Notes: generated from the letters alone by a model not told the origin. A stretch of 64,000 bases of DNA from Palsa-744 sp036498265 (GCA_036498265.1 DASYFT010000031.1:124001-188000), one strand, 5' to 3'. Shown: positions 48,380 to 57,650, counted from the first letter of the stretch. Program-made: numbers and translations.

Positions 48380-49174
48380 TTGACATCGACCACCTTCGTC
48401 CAGCGAGACCAGCCCGAGGGCGTCCCACCGCTGTCCCTGACCGGCGAGCGGACCCTCCCCGACGTGCCCGAGGAGAACTACTGGTTCCGCCGCCATCTGG
48501 TGGTCTACGAGTGGATCGCCGCCAGCGTCGGCGGCCTGCGGGTGATCGACATGGCATGCGGCGAGGGCTATGGCTCAGACGTGCTCGCCCGCCGGGCGGC
48601 GAGCGTCGTCGGCGTCGACGCGAACCCCGAGGCCCACGAGCACGCCCGCCTGCGCTACCGGCGGCCGAACCTCCGCTTCGCGCGCGAGCTGGTCGGCAGC
48701 TTCTCCGAGCCCGCCGACGCGGTCGTCTTCCTGCAGACGGTCGAGCACGTAGAGCAGCCACTCGAGGTGCTCGAGCACTTCCGCGCGATCGTCGCGCAGG
48801 CGCGGCTCGCAGAGGCGGGCGGGGGCGCAGTGTTCGTGTCGACCCCGAACGTGCTCACGCTCGCGCCCAAGGGGGCCTCGCGTTCCGGCAACCCCTGGCA
48901 CGTGCACGAGTACCGCGTCGAGGAGTTCCAGTCGCTGTGCAGCAGCCGCTTCCCGTCGGTCGAGATGTACGGGCTCTTCCACGCAGGCAAGCTCCGCGCC
49001 CACGAGACGGCGCTGCGGCTCGGCTGGGACAGCCTGCACCCGCGCATCGGCCTCACGCGGCGCTTCTACGACTGGTTCACGCCCGCGATCTCCACCGCTG
49101 ACTTCGTGCTGCGGCCCGCCGGCGAGGCCGACATGGACCGCGCGCTCGACTTCCTCGCGGTGTGCCGGAGTTGA
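48380..49174 (+). CDS. SAM-dependent methyltransferase, Rv3030-like
   Basis: 264 residues from TTG 48380, chosen because AGGA (48367-48370) stands 9 nt before it. LRVIDMACGEGYGSDVLARRA is motif I; VVGVDANPEAHEHARLRY and VVFLQTVEHVEQPLEVLEHF follow. It overlaps the GH57 gene by 13 bp. A class I methyltransferase just ahead of a GH57 branching enzyme is the order of Rv3030-Rv3031 in mycobacteria, which act in methylglucose lipopolysaccharide synthesis. The same role here is inference from order and family. Confidence 0.8.
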   Translation: MTSTTFVQRDQPEGVPPLSLTGERTLPDVPEENYWFRRHLVVYEWIAASVGGLRVIDMACGEGYGSDVLARRAASVVGVDANPEAHEHARLRYRRPNLRFARELVGSFSEPADAVVFLQTVEHVEQPLEVLEHFRAIVAQARLAEAGGGAVFVSTPNVLTLAPKGASRSGNPWHVHEYRVEEFQSLCSSRFPSVEMYGLFHAGKLRAHETALRLGWDSLHPRIGLTRRFYDWFTPAISTADFVLRPAGEADMDRALDFLAVCRS

Positions 49175-50622
49175 GCGTCGCCGGACGCGAGCCCGCGGGG
49201 GCGAACGGAGCACTGGCGATCGTCCTGCACACGCACATGCCCTACGTCGAGGGCTTCGGGACGTGGCCGTTCGGCGAGGAGTGGCTCTGGGAGGCGATCG
49301 CGACCTGTTACCTGCCGCTGCTCGACATGCTCGACGCCGGCGCTCCGCTCACGCTGTCGCTCACCCCCGTGCTCTGCGATCAGCTCGAAGCTCCGGGAGC
49401 CTCCGCGCGGTTCGCGCGCTTCATCGAGGAGGTCCGCCGTCACACCCACGAGGAGGATGCCGCGGGCCTGCGGGCCACAGGCCACGACGAGCTCGCACGC
49501 GAGGTGGATCGCGCCTGGGGTGACTACGGGCGCGCGCTGGAGAACCTCGAGCGTCGCGACGGAGACCTGCTCGGGGCCTTCGCCCCGCACGCTCAGTGGA
49601 CGTCCTCGGCGACCCACGCCGTCCTGCCGCTGCTCGCAACCGACGCCGGCGTGAGGTTGCAGGTGCAGACGGGCGTGCGATCCCATCGCCGGCGCTTCGG
49701 CGATTGGCGCGGCGGGTTCTGGCTGCCCGAGTGCGCCCATGCGCCCACCCTCGAGCTGCCGCTCGAGCAGGCCGGCGTGAGCGCCGTGTGCGTCGAGCTG
49801 ACGAGCCGGCTGGGGCTCGGGGCCGGCGAGCACCTGCGCCCGCTCGCCACGGAGACCGGTCTGACGCTCGCCCCGATCGACCGTGACACCGTCTCGCTGG
49901 TCTGGAGCGACGACGGCTATCCGGCGAGCCCGGTCTACCGCGACTACCACCACCACACCGTTCACCATCACAACCCGTGGGACAACGGCGGTGGCGTATA
50001 CGACCATCCGCGCGCCGTCGCGCGGGCGCGCTCGGATGCCGCCGACTTCGTCTCGCGGACGATCGAGCGCCTGCGGCGCGGCCGACGGGAGGGCGGATCG
50101 GCCCTCCCGGGGGGCGGGCTGGTTGTCTGCGCCCTCGACACCGAGCTGCTCGGGCACTGGTGGTACGAGGGCATCGCATGGCTGGCCGCCGTGGTCGATG
50201 AGTGCACGAGACAGGGACTCGAGCTGCTGCGCCTGGATGACGCGCTCGAGCGCACGGAGCCCGTGGCGGCGCGGGAGGTGCTCTCGAATCCTGTCGAGCC
50301 GAGCAGCTGGGGGACGGGGGGCGATCTGTCGACGTGGTCCGGTCCGGCGGTCAGCGACATGGCATTCGCCGCCCGCGCGGCCGAGTTGGGGGTTCTGGCG
50401 TCGGACGGAGCGCCGCGGGAGGCGGTGAGGGCGCTGCTCGCGCTACAGGCCAGCGACTGGCCGTTCATGGTCTCGCGCGGGCTCACGGTGCCGTATGCGC
50501 ACGAGCGCTTCCACGGGCATCGGCTGGCCCTTCAGCGCGCCCTCGACGGCGCCGAGCCCGACCCGGGGGCGCTGCGCAACCTGGCCGTCGACGCGGATCC
50601 CGCGTTGCTCCTCGCGCCCTAG
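49162..50622 (+). CDS. GH57 family 1,4-alpha-glucan branching enzyme
   Basis: 486 residues from GTG 49162; TTG 49171 is an alternative. ALAIVLHTHMPYVEG opens the GH57 barrel. GFWLPECAH carries the nucleophile Glu 190 and CALDTELLGHWWYEG the acid Asp 326. A His-rich loop YHHHTVHHH (~262-270) is striking. The chain lacks the second half of GH57 amylases and fits the branching-enzyme group (Rv3031, Thermus). It makes alpha-1,6 branches in an alpha-glucan. Coupled to the methyltransferase in front, it points to a methylated or branched polysaccharide. Confidence 0.88.
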   Translation: MPELSVAGREPAGANGALAIVLHTHMPYVEGFGTWPFGEEWLWEAIATCYLPLLDMLDAGAPLTLSLTPVLCDQLEAPGASARFARFIEEVRRHTHEEDAAGLRATGHDELAREVDRAWGDYGRALENLERRDGDLLGAFAPHAQWTSSATHAVLPLLATDAGVRLQVQTGVRSHRRRFGDWRGGFWLPECAHAPTLELPLEQAGVSAVCVELTSRLGLGAGEHLRPLATETGLTLAPIDRDTVSLVWSDDGYPASPVYRDYHHHTVHHHNPWDNGGGVYDHPRAVARARSDAADFVSRTIERLRRGRREGGSALPGGGLVVCALDTELLGHWWYEGIAWLAAVVDECTRQGLELLRLDDALERTEPVAAREVLSNPVEPSSWGTGGDLSTWSGPAVSDMAFAARAAELGVLASDGAPREAVRALLALQASDWPFMVSRGLTVPYAHERFHGHRLALQRALDGAEPDPGALRNLAVDADPALLLAP

Positions 50623-50625
50623 TCC

Positions 50626-50652
50626 CGCGCGCCCGACCGGCCCCGGCGCGCG
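50626..50652. terminator. GC-rich inverted repeat between convergent genes
   Basis: CGCGCGCC (50626-50633) pairs with GGCGCGCG (50645-50652) over an 11-nt loop, starting 3 nt after the GH57 stop. No T-run follows; a bidirectional hairpin stop is possible. Confidence 0.35.
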
Positions 50653-50695
50653 CCCCAGCGGGCCGCGCCGAGTCGAGGAGCGTCGGGCGGCGGCG

Positions 50696-51385
50696 CTACT
50701 CGAAGCGCATCGAGGACGGCGCCTCACGCATCCTGATCAGGCGCGCGGGCACGCCGCCGACCACGGAGTTGGCCGGGAAGTCCCTGGTCACCACGGCGTT
50801 CGTGCCGACGATGCTGTTCTCGCCGATCGTCGTGCCGCGTAGGACGCAGGCTCCGTAGCCCATCCAGACGTTGTGCCCCACGCGCACGTCTCGCTTGTAG
50901 ATGCCCTGGAGGCGGATCGGCCGCTCGACCTCGGTGACGCCGTGGTCGAAGTCGATCAGCATCACCCGGTCGGCCAGGATGCACTCGCGTCCGATCGATA
51001 CGCACTGGAAGGCCGAGATCGTGCACTCCTGGCCGATCACGGTCTTGGCGCCGATCTCCACCTCTCCCTCGTGCACACGGATCTTGCTGCCGTGCCCGAC
51101 CCACGCCCAGCGGCCGATCCGCAGCGTGGCGCCGCGTCCCAGCTCGAGCTTGACGCCCGGGCAGATGAAGCAGATCCCGTCGGTCTGCAGCCTCCTGCCG
51201 TGGCGCAGCTTCAGCATCAGGAAGCGGGCCAGCAGCAGCGCATAGCGTGGCCCCAGCATGTGGTTCGAGCGCATGAAGCGCGCGAGCGCCAGCGGGCCGC
51301 CGTGACGGCGCTCGGGCGCGCGGCGCACGGTGGCGGCGATCGCGTCCACGGCGGGCTCGGTCGAGGCGTCGGCAAGCAACTCCAT
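50696..51385 (-). CDS. Acyltransferase with left-handed beta-helix (LbH, MaaT/WbbJ-like)
   Basis: 229 residues from ATG 51385. After ~80 helical residues come hexapeptide turns: CPGVKLELGRGATLRIGRWAWV, VEIGAKTVIGQECTISAFQ, VGHNVWMGYGACVLRG and TTIGENSIVGTNAVVTRDFP. LMLIDFDHG-like residues (VMLIDFDHGVTEVERPI) supply the catalytic His of the sugar O-acetyltransferase group. It would acetylate or acylate a sugar, perhaps of the glycan made by the genes at 48.4-50.6 kb, towards which it converges. Confidence 0.8.
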   Translation of the reverse strand: MELLADASTEPAVDAIAATVRRAPERRHGGPLALARFMRSNHMLGPRYALLLARFLMLKLRHGRRLQTDGICFICPGVKLELGRGATLRIGRWAWVGHGSKIRVHEGEVEIGAKTVIGQECTISAFQCVSIGRECILADRVMLIDFDHGVTEVERPIRLQGIYKRDVRVGHNVWMGYGACVLRGTTIGENSIVGTNAVVTRDFPANSVVGGVPARLIRMREAPSSMRFE

Positions 51386-51394
51386 CGCGCCCGA

Positions 51395-51400
51395 ATCGTA
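51395..51400 (-). promoter_or_regulatory. Start-proximal -10 (TACGAT) of the LbH acyltransferase gene
   Basis: TACGAT lies 9 nt before ATG 51385 on the minus strand. Confidence 0.35.
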
Positions 51401-51444
51401 AGGGACCCTGGCGACGCGGCGCCCCCTGCGATGATTGCGCCGCG

Positions 51445-52431
51445 ATGACGGAACCGACACTCGCGCAGCGCCTGCTGGAAGGCGACCGTCGCGCTCTGGC
51501 ACGCGCGATAACGCTCGTCGAGGACGACCGGCCGGAGGGATGGGAGCTGGTCAAGGAGGTCTATCCGCACACCGGAGCCGCCGCCGTCGTCGGGTTCACC
51601 GGGCCGCCCGGCGTCGGCAAGTCGACGCTGATCGGCGCCCTCACCAGGGCCACCCGCGAAGCCGGCAGGACGGTGGGCGTCCTCTCGGTGGATCCCTCCT
51701 CTCCGTTCACCCATGGCGCGCTGCTCGGCGACAGGATCCGGCTCTCGGAGCACTTCCTCGACCAGGGCGTCTTCATCCGCTCGATGGCCAACCGCGGCGC
51801 CCTCGGCGGCCTGTCGGAGGCCGCCCTGCAGGCAGCGCTGCTGCTCGACGCCGCCGGGCGCGAGGATGTGTTCGTCGAGACGGTCGGCGTGGGTCAGGCG
51901 GAGATAGACATCATCGACCACGCCGACACGATCGTCCTGGTGCTGATGCCGGGGTCGGGCGACTCGATCCAGGCCCTGAAGGCCGGCGTGATGGAGATCC
52001 CGGACGTCATCGTCATCAACAAGGCGGACCATCCGCTCACCGACACGATGGTGCGAGAGATCCGCGGCGTGCTGTCGCTCGCCAACCTCGACCGCTCGCC
52101 GGAGGAGGCGCGCGGCGCCTGGCGCGTGCCGATCGTCAAGACCGAGGCCACGCGCGGCGAGGGCGTGCCGGAGCTCGTCGAGAAGCTCGAGCAGCATCGC
52201 GCCCACATCCTGGCGGCCGGCCAGCTCTCCGAGCGCCGGAGGCGCAACCTGCACAACGAGGTGCTGGCGATCGCGACCGCCCGGATGCGCCGCCGGCTCG
52301 AGGAGGACCTCGCCGAGGACGAGGAGTTCGGGCGCCTGCTGGAGGAGGTCGTCGAACGCCGGCTCGACCCCGCCAGCGCAGCCGAAGCCCTGCTCGAGCG
52401 TGCCCCTCGCGTGCAGCGCGCGATCGAGTAG
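51445..52431 (+). CDS. meaB: Methylmalonyl-CoA mutase-associated GTPase MeaB
   Basis: 328 residues from ATG 51445. FTGPPGVGKSTLIGAL is Walker A, VLSVDPSSPFTHGALLGDRIRL the family signature, FVETVGVGQAEIDI switch/Walker B and VINKAD the guanine site. MeaB loads and protects the B12 cofactor of methylmalonyl-CoA mutase. A B12-binding mutase subunit is encoded 6 kb away (58625), supporting a methylmalonyl-CoA route in this organism. The next gene starts 12 nt after the stop. Confidence 0.93.
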   Translation: MTEPTLAQRLLEGDRRALARAITLVEDDRPEGWELVKEVYPHTGAAAVVGFTGPPGVGKSTLIGALTRATREAGRTVGVLSVDPSSPFTHGALLGDRIRLSEHFLDQGVFIRSMANRGALGGLSEAALQAALLLDAAGREDVFVETVGVGQAEIDIIDHADTIVLVLMPGSGDSIQALKAGVMEIPDVIVINKADHPLTDTMVREIRGVLSLANLDRSPEEARGAWRVPIVKTEATRGEGVPELVEKLEQHRAHILAAGQLSERRRRNLHNEVLAIATARMRRRLEEDLAEDEEFGRLLEEVVERRLDPASAAEALLERAPRVQRAIE

Positions 52432-52443
52432 GGTCGGCCGGGA

Positions 52444-52890
52444 ATGGACTACCTGAGGCTGGCCGACCGCAGCTGGCCGCTGCTGAGGCGCGCGATGGGC
52501 GCGCACGCCACGGTCTACCGTGCCACCAACGGGCTCGTCGGGCACCGCTTCCCGGGCGCGCCGCCGATGCTGCTGCTCGACCACGTGGGGGCAAGGACCG
52601 GCAAGCTCCGGACCAGCCCGCTGGTCTACGCAGACGACGGCGAGAACGTGATCCTGGTTGCCTCAAAGGGCGGCTTCCCGCGGAACCCGGCCTGGTTCCA
52701 CAACCTGATGGCAAATCCGGACGTCGAGGTGCAGATCGGCTCCCGGCGCCGGCCCGTGCACGCCCGGGTCGCCGAGCCCGCCGAGCGTGAGCGGCTGTGG
52801 CCGAAGGTCGTCCAGGTCTACGGCGGCTACGAGGACTACCAGCGCCGCACCGAGCGGGAGATCCCGCTCGTGGTCCTCGAGCCTCGTTGA
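52444..52890 (+). CDS. Deazaflavin (F420)-dependent nitroreductase-family protein
   Basis: 148 residues from ATG 52444. LLLDHVGARTGKLRTSPLVY, VILVASKGGFPRNPAWFHNLMANP and VEVQIG are the Ddn/DUF385 signatures; the GGFPRNPAWFHN loop binds F420 in characterised relatives. It is a small split-barrel enzyme that reduces quinones or aromatic nitro compounds with reduced F420. It probably shares a transcript with meaB; no functional tie is known. Confidence 0.88.
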   Translation: MDYLRLADRSWPLLRRAMGAHATVYRATNGLVGHRFPGAPPMLLLDHVGARTGKLRTSPLVYADDGENVILVASKGGFPRNPAWFHNLMANPDVEVQIGSRRRPVHARVAEPAERERLWPKVVQVYGGYEDYQRRTEREIPLVVLEPR

Positions 52891-52945
52891 CCGCGCCGGA
52901 GCGGGGCCCGCGATCGCGCTGCGGCCGTCCGCGAAGCCGAATACC

Positions 52946-53680
52946 TCAGTGACGCAGAGAGCGGGCCGTGGCGGAGCGCGGGACCGAGCGCTGGTCGGGG
53001 AGCGTCCCGATCAGGCGGTCGCCGAGGGTCGAGGTGACCCCGAACCAGTAGCGCTCGTTCTTGAAGTGGTGCAGGCGGTGGTTGCGCCAGATCGCCTTGA
53101 AGTAGCGTCCTCGCGGGCGGTAGGGGGCATGGATCAGGAAGTGCGTCCACTCGTAGGCCGCGAGGATCGCGAAGCTGACCACGACGCCCGTGGTCACGTA
53201 TGCCAGTCGCGGTCCTCCGAGCACCAGCCCGATCGGGAACGAGAGCAGCCAGTTGACGGCGGCGATCATCGCCAGGAACGCGAGCACGCCGTAGACCGGC
53301 AGGAGGACGCCTCCCAGCACGCCCGGGGCCTCGTGGTGCGCGCGATGCTCCCGCGCGGTGAGCATCTCCACCCGCCGGCTGCCGATCTGGAGCGGCCCGG
53401 CATGCAGCAGGTAGACGTGGATCATCCACTCGACGAACGGCGTGGCTGCGACCAGGCCGGCCGCCATGACCGCGTCGCGCCAGCTCCAGCTCCCCTGCGC
53501 GATCCGCAGCGCCAGCGCGATCGCCACCGCCCCCAGCAGATACGGGGGAGAGGGCTGGTGCAGGAACTCGCGCAGGCAGTCGGCCAGCGAGGCCGGTCCA
53601 CCGCCGCGGCTGGGCACCGCCCCCGGCGGTGCTGTGTAGCGCTCCATCTCGGGCGCGTCCGGCATCTCGTGCCTGATCAT
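52946..53680 (-). CDS. Fatty acid hydroxylase / sterol desaturase family protein
   Basis: 244 residues from ATG 53680 (ATGA overlap with the dehydrogenase gene). About four membrane helices carry the His clusters WMIHVYLLH, REHRAHHE, YEWTHFLIH and RNHRLHHF, which bind the di-iron centre of this superfamily. It would hydroxylate or desaturate a lipid with O2. It follows the acyl-CoA dehydrogenase and pepA in one minus-strand operon. Confidence 0.88.
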   Translation of the reverse strand: MIRHEMPDAPEMERYTAPPGAVPSRGGGPASLADCLREFLHQPSPPYLLGAVAIALALRIAQGSWSWRDAVMAAGLVAATPFVEWMIHVYLLHAGPLQIGSRRVEMLTAREHRAHHEAPGVLGGVLLPVYGVLAFLAMIAAVNWLLSFPIGLVLGGPRLAYVTTGVVVSFAILAAYEWTHFLIHAPYRPRGRYFKAIWRNHRLHHFKNERYWFGVTSTLGDRLIGTLPDQRSVPRSATARSLRH

Positions 53681-54825
53681 GCCCCGAGAGCCCGGGCGAT
53701 AACCATCTGCTGCACCTCGTCGGTCCCCTCGCCGATCGTGAGGATCTTCGCGTCGCGGTAGAAGCGACAGACCGGGTACTCCTCGATGTAGCCGTAGCCG
53801 CCGTGGATCTGCACCGCCTCCTCGGCGCAGCGGACGGCCAGCCGGCCGGTCTTCAGCTTCGCCTGGGCCGCGGTCAGCGTGAAGTTCCGGCCGGCGTCCT
53901 TCTCACGGGCCGCCTTGTAGACCAGCAGACGGGCCGCCTCTATCTCGGTGCTCATGTCGGCCAGCTTGCCCTGGATCGCCTGGAACTTCGAGATCGGCCT
54001 TCCGAACGCCCGGCGCTGCCCGGCGTAGGCCAGTGCCTCGTCGAGGGCGCCCTGGGCGAGCCCCACGCCCATCGCGGCGACGCCGATGCGGCCGATGTCG
54101 AGGATGTGCAGGAACTGCTTGAAGCCGGCGCCGCGCGGGCCGAGGAGGTTGCCCGCCGGAACCCTGCAGTCGCTGAACGTCAGCGGCCGGGTGTCAGAGG
54201 CGTTCCAGCCCATCTTGCGGTAGGGCTCGCCCTGCTCGTAGCCCTTGGTCCCGTTCTCGACGATGATGTTCGAGATCTCCCTCGCGCCGCCGGGCTCCTC
54301 GCCGGTGACCGCGGTGATGCACACGATCCCCGAGATGTCGGTGCCGGCGTTGGTGATGAACTGCTTGGCGCCGTCGATCACCCATTCGCCGTCCTCCGCC
54401 CGCGCGCGGGTGCGGGTGTTGCCGGCATCCGAGCCCGCCTCCGGCTCGGTCAGGCCGAATGCGCCCAGCCGTTCCCCGGAGCACAGCCGTGGCAGCCACT
54501 CCTGCTTCTGAGCCTCGTCGCCGAACAGGTACACCGGCTGGGTGCCGAGCGAGGTGTGCGCGCAGAGCGTGATCGCCACCGAGGAGTCAACCCGGGTGAG
54601 CTCCTCCACGGCGAGTGCGTAGGCCAGCGTGTCGCCGCCGCCGCCGCCGTACTCCTCGGGAAACGGGATCCCCATGAGACCCAGGCCGCCGAGCTTGGCG
54701 ACGATCGCGTACGGGAACGACTTGGTGCGGTCGAGCTCCTCGGCGACGGGGGCCACCTCGCCCTCGGCGAACTCCCGCACGGTGCGCCGGATCAGCTCGT
54801 GGTCGGCTGACAGGTCGAAGTCCAT
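53677..54825 (-). CDS. Acyl-CoA dehydrogenase
   Basis: 382 residues from ATG 54825. FGLTEPEAGSDAGNT, the RRAFGRPISKFQAIQ loop and TIGEGTDEVQQMVIARAL, with Glu in GEGTDE as catalytic base, place it among short/branched-chain or isovaleryl-type dehydrogenases. It uses FAD and gives electrons to ETF (etfBA at 59-61 kb). It lies 13 nt behind pepA and overlaps the hydroxylase gene. It is only distantly like the dehydrogenase at 19048. Confidence 0.95.
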   Translation of the reverse strand: MDFDLSADHELIRRTVREFAEGEVAPVAEELDRTKSFPYAIVAKLGGLGLMGIPFPEEYGGGGGDTLAYALAVEELTRVDSSVAITLCAHTSLGTQPVYLFGDEAQKQEWLPRLCSGERLGAFGLTEPEAGSDAGNTRTRARAEDGEWVIDGAKQFITNAGTDISGIVCITAVTGEEPGGAREISNIIVENGTKGYEQGEPYRKMGWNASDTRPLTFSDCRVPAGNLLGPRGAGFKQFLHILDIGRIGVAAMGVGLAQGALDEALAYAGQRRAFGRPISKFQAIQGKLADMSTEIEAARLLVYKAAREKDAGRNFTLTAAQAKLKTGRLAVRCAEEAVQIHGGYGYIEEYPVCRFYRDAKILTIGEGTDEVQQMVIARALGA

Positions 54826-54838
54826 CGCCGGCGCCCTG

Positions 54839-56305
54839 CTAGGCGGCGTAGGACTTCGCGAGCTCCACCAGGAGCCGCACGCCGTAACCGGAGGCGCCCT
54901 TGCCGACGTAGGCGCGGTCGAGGTCCCACGCCGATCCCGCGATGTCGAGGTGGGCCCACGGCACGCCGTCGACGAAGTTCGACAGGAACGCGGCGCCTAC
55001 GATCGTGCCCGCTTTTCGCCCTTCCGGCGCGTTGTCGAGGTCGCCGTACTTGCCCTTGATCAGCTCGTCGTACTCCTCGTGCAGCGGCAGCCGCCAGACG
55101 ATCTCGCCCGTCCGCCGACCTGCCTCGGTGATCCGCTCTGCGAGCCGGTCGTCGTTGCTCATCAGGCCCGCATACGTGGAGCCGAGCGCGATGATCACGG
55201 CCCCGGTCAGCGTCGCCAGGTCGACGATCTGCTCGGCGCCCTCGCTACGCGCGTGCCAGAGGCAGTCGGCTAGCACCAGGCGCCCCTCGGCGTCGGTGTT
55301 GTTGATCTCGATCGTCCTGCCGTTGGCCGCCGTCACGATGTCCCCCGGCTTGACCGAGTGGCCGCTCGGCAGGTTCTCCGTCGCGCCGACCACCGCCACC
55401 AGTCGTATGGGCAGGCGCATGCGGGCGATCGTCGCGACCGCCTCGATCACGGCCGCGCCGCCCGACATGTCGAACTTCATCTCCGCCATTTTCGCCCCCG
55501 GCTTCAGCGAGATGCCGCCGCTGTCGAACGTCACCGCCTTGCCGACGAGACCCAGCGTGGGGCCGGTCGCCGTGCCGGCCGGCGGGCCGTCGTATCTCAT
55601 CGTGATCAGGGCGGGCTCCTGGTGGGAGCCCTGGGCGACCGCGGCGAAGGCGCCCATACCGCGGGCCACGATCCCCTCGCGCCCCTCGACCTGCACCGAC
55701 AGGCCCTCGATCTGCTCACCCAGCTCTGCGGCGTACTCGCCGAGCGCGGTCGGCGTGAGGTCGTTGGCGGGACGGTTCTGCAGGTCTCGCGCCCGGTTCA
55801 CCGCCTCTCCCAGCGTCGCCGCGTCGGCGACCACGCTCTCGAGCGAGTCAGGGCCCGAGACCACGAGGCGCTCCAGGCGGCTCGGCGGATCCTCGCCGTC
55901 CTGCTCCTCGGGGGGGCGGGACTTGTGGCGCTCGTAGCGGTAGCCGGCCAGGATCGTGCCCTCCACGATCGCCGCCGCGAACGCGGCGTCGCCGTCGCCT
56001 GGGGCGACCCAGCACAGAACACGGGTGGAGATCTCCCGCGCGCGCTCGGCGGTGAGGGCGGCGGCGACGCGGGCACGCTCGGGGGTGAAGTCCTTGCGCG
56101 GCCCGAGGCCGACGAGCAGCCACCGCTTGCCGGCCGCATGGCCCAGCGCCAGCTTCTTGAAGGAGCGGCGCGCCTCGCCGGATGCGAGCAGCTCCCCGAG
56201 ATCCTCGGGCACGTCCGCGGCCAGGTCCTCGCCCTCGAACACGCCCACCGCTACGGTGTCGGCGTCGCTCGAGGCGGCGGGCTGCGAGATGGCGTCGACC
56301 TGCAT
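54839..56305 (-). CDS. pepA: Leucyl aminopeptidase (M17 family)
   Basis: 488 residues from ATG 56305. The C-terminal catalytic domain has VGKAVTFDSGGISLKPG, KFDMSGGAAVIEA and the signature NNTDAEGRLVLADCL with the metal-binding Asp/Glu; VDLATLTGA completes it. The hexameric cytoplasmic enzyme removes N-terminal residues with two metals. Start-proximal TATCGT precedes it. Operon with acyl-CoA dehydrogenase and hydroxylase might point to use of branched-chain amino acids, but that is weak. Confidence 0.94.
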   Translation of the reverse strand: MQVDAISQPAASSDADTVAVGVFEGEDLAADVPEDLGELLASGEARRSFKKLALGHAAGKRWLLVGLGPRKDFTPERARVAAALTAERAREISTRVLCWVAPGDGDAAFAAAIVEGTILAGYRYERHKSRPPEEQDGEDPPSRLERLVVSGPDSLESVVADAATLGEAVNRARDLQNRPANDLTPTALGEYAAELGEQIEGLSVQVEGREGIVARGMGAFAAVAQGSHQEPALITMRYDGPPAGTATGPTLGLVGKAVTFDSGGISLKPGAKMAEMKFDMSGGAAVIEAVATIARMRLPIRLVAVVGATENLPSGHSVKPGDIVTAANGRTIEINNTDAEGRLVLADCLWHARSEGAEQIVDLATLTGAVIIALGSTYAGLMSNDDRLAERITEAGRRTGEIVWRLPLHEEYDELIKGKYGDLDNAPEGRKAGTIVGAAFLSNFVDGVPWAHLDIAGSAWDLDRAYVGKGASGYGVRLLVELAKSYAA

Positions 56306-56314
56306 GTCCCGGGC

Positions 56315-56320
56315 ACGATA
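56315..56320 (-). promoter_or_regulatory. Start-proximal -10 (TATCGT) of the pepA operon
   Basis: TATCGT lies 9 nt before ATG 56305 on the minus strand, identical in sequence and distance to 15571-15576. Confidence 0.4.
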
Positions 56321-56474
56321 TCCGCCCGCTGAGCGGTTCGCCCACCGACGCTGCCGGACGCCGGCCCGAGGCGCCGGCGGCACAGCCGCCGGCCATCGCC
56401 GCCGCGGCCGCGGCGAGGGGTTGCACTACCATTCCGGATCTCCAGCCCCTCCGACATCCGGGAGAGAACGCTTA

Positions 56475-57650
56475 ATGGCCAAGACCGTCATCCTCGGCGC
56501 TGCGCGCACACCCATCGGCAAGATGGGCGGGGGCCTCGCATCGCTGGATGCCACCGAGCTGGGCGGCCTTGCGATAGGCGCTGCGATGGAGCGTGCGGGC
56601 GTGGACCCGGAGCAGGTCGAGCACGTGGTCATGGGCCAGGTCCTGCAGGCCGGCCAGGGTCAGATCCCCTCGCGCCAGGCGCAGATCAAGGCCGGCATCC
56701 CCAAGGAGGTCTCCTCCGAGACGATCAACAAGGTCTGCGCGTCGGGGCTGCGGGCATCGGTGATCATCGACCAGGCGATCCGGGCGGGCGACATGCAGGT
56801 CGGCGTCGGCGGCGGCATGGAGTCCATGTCGAGCGCTCCCTACCTGCTCCCCCAGGCTCGCTTCGGCTACCGGATGGGCGACGCCAAGATGCTCGACGCG
56901 ATGGTCCACGACGGCCTCACCAATCCGTTCTCGGGAAAGCAGATGTTCGTCGAGGCCACGGAGGTCGGCGACGAGCTGGAGATGACACGCGCCGACCTCG
57001 ACCGCTGGGCGCTGCGCTCGCACGAGCTCGCTGTGAAGGCGACCGACGAGGGGCGCCTCGCGGAGGAGATCGTCCCGGTCACCGTCAACGGGCGCAAGAC
57101 CCAGACGGTCGTCGAGATCGACGAGGGCCCGCGCCGCGACACATCGCTCGAGAAGCTCGCAGGGCTGCCGGGCCTCGTCGGCAAGGAGGGCTCGCACACG
57201 GCCGGCAACTCGCCCGGCGTCAACGACGGCGCCGGCGCGCTCGTGCTCGCCTCCGAGGAGTGGGCGGCCGCCAACGGGCGGGAGCCGCTGGGCGAGATCG
57301 TCGCGCACGCGCAGACCGCCAACGACTTCGCCTACCTGGCCACGACGCCGGCGAGCGCCGCCAGGAAGGCATTGGAGAAGGCGGGGCTGCAGCCGGGTGA
57401 CATCGACGTCTGGGAGATCAACGAGGCCTTCGCCTCGGTCACGCTCAACTCGATCCGGATGCTGGGAATCGACGAGGATCGGGTCAACGTCAACGGGGGA
57501 GCCGTGGCCCTCGGCCATCCGATCGGCGCCTCCGGCGCCCGCATCCTCGGGAGCCTGCTGCTAGAGCTGCGTCGCCGCGGGGGCGGCATCGGCTGCGCGG
57601 CGATCTGCTCGGGCGGAGGCCAGGGCGACGCGGTGATCCTCAAGGTCTAG
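56475..57650 (+). CDS. Acetyl-CoA acetyltransferase (thiolase)
   Basis: 391 residues from ATG 56475, with GGGAGAG before it. INKVCASGLRA holds the acyl Cys, NEAFASVTLNSI, ALGHPIGASGAR the His and AAICSGGGQGDA the second Cys, a complete biosynthetic-type thiolase. It condenses two acetyl-CoA to acetoacetyl-CoA or the reverse. It overlaps the HAD gene by one base (TAGTG). It differs clearly from the thiolase at 21005. Confidence 0.95.
   Translation: MAKTVILGAARTPIGKMGGGLASLDATELGGLAIGAAMERAGVDPEQVEHVVMGQVLQAGQGQIPSRQAQIKAGIPKEVSSETINKVCASGLRASVIIDQAIRAGDMQVGVGGGMESMSSAPYLLPQARFGYRMGDAKMLDAMVHDGLTNPFSGKQMFVEATEVGDELEMTRADLDRWALRSHELAVKATDEGRLAEEIVPVTVNGRKTQTVVEIDEGPRRDTSLEKLAGLPGLVGKEGSHTAGNSPGVNDGAGALVLASEEWAAANGREPLGEIVAHAQTANDFAYLATTPASAARKALEKAGLQPGDIDVWEINEAFASVTLNSIRMLGIDEDRVNVNGGAVALGHPIGASGARILGSLLLELRRRGGGIGCAAICSGGGQGDAVILKV

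Noticed and set aside
48306..48386. ATG 48386 as start of the minus-strand methyltransferase
   Set aside because: It would add 27 unmatched residues, cover the TATATG element and run into the divergent gene, which has a good AGGA site; GTG 48305 fits better.
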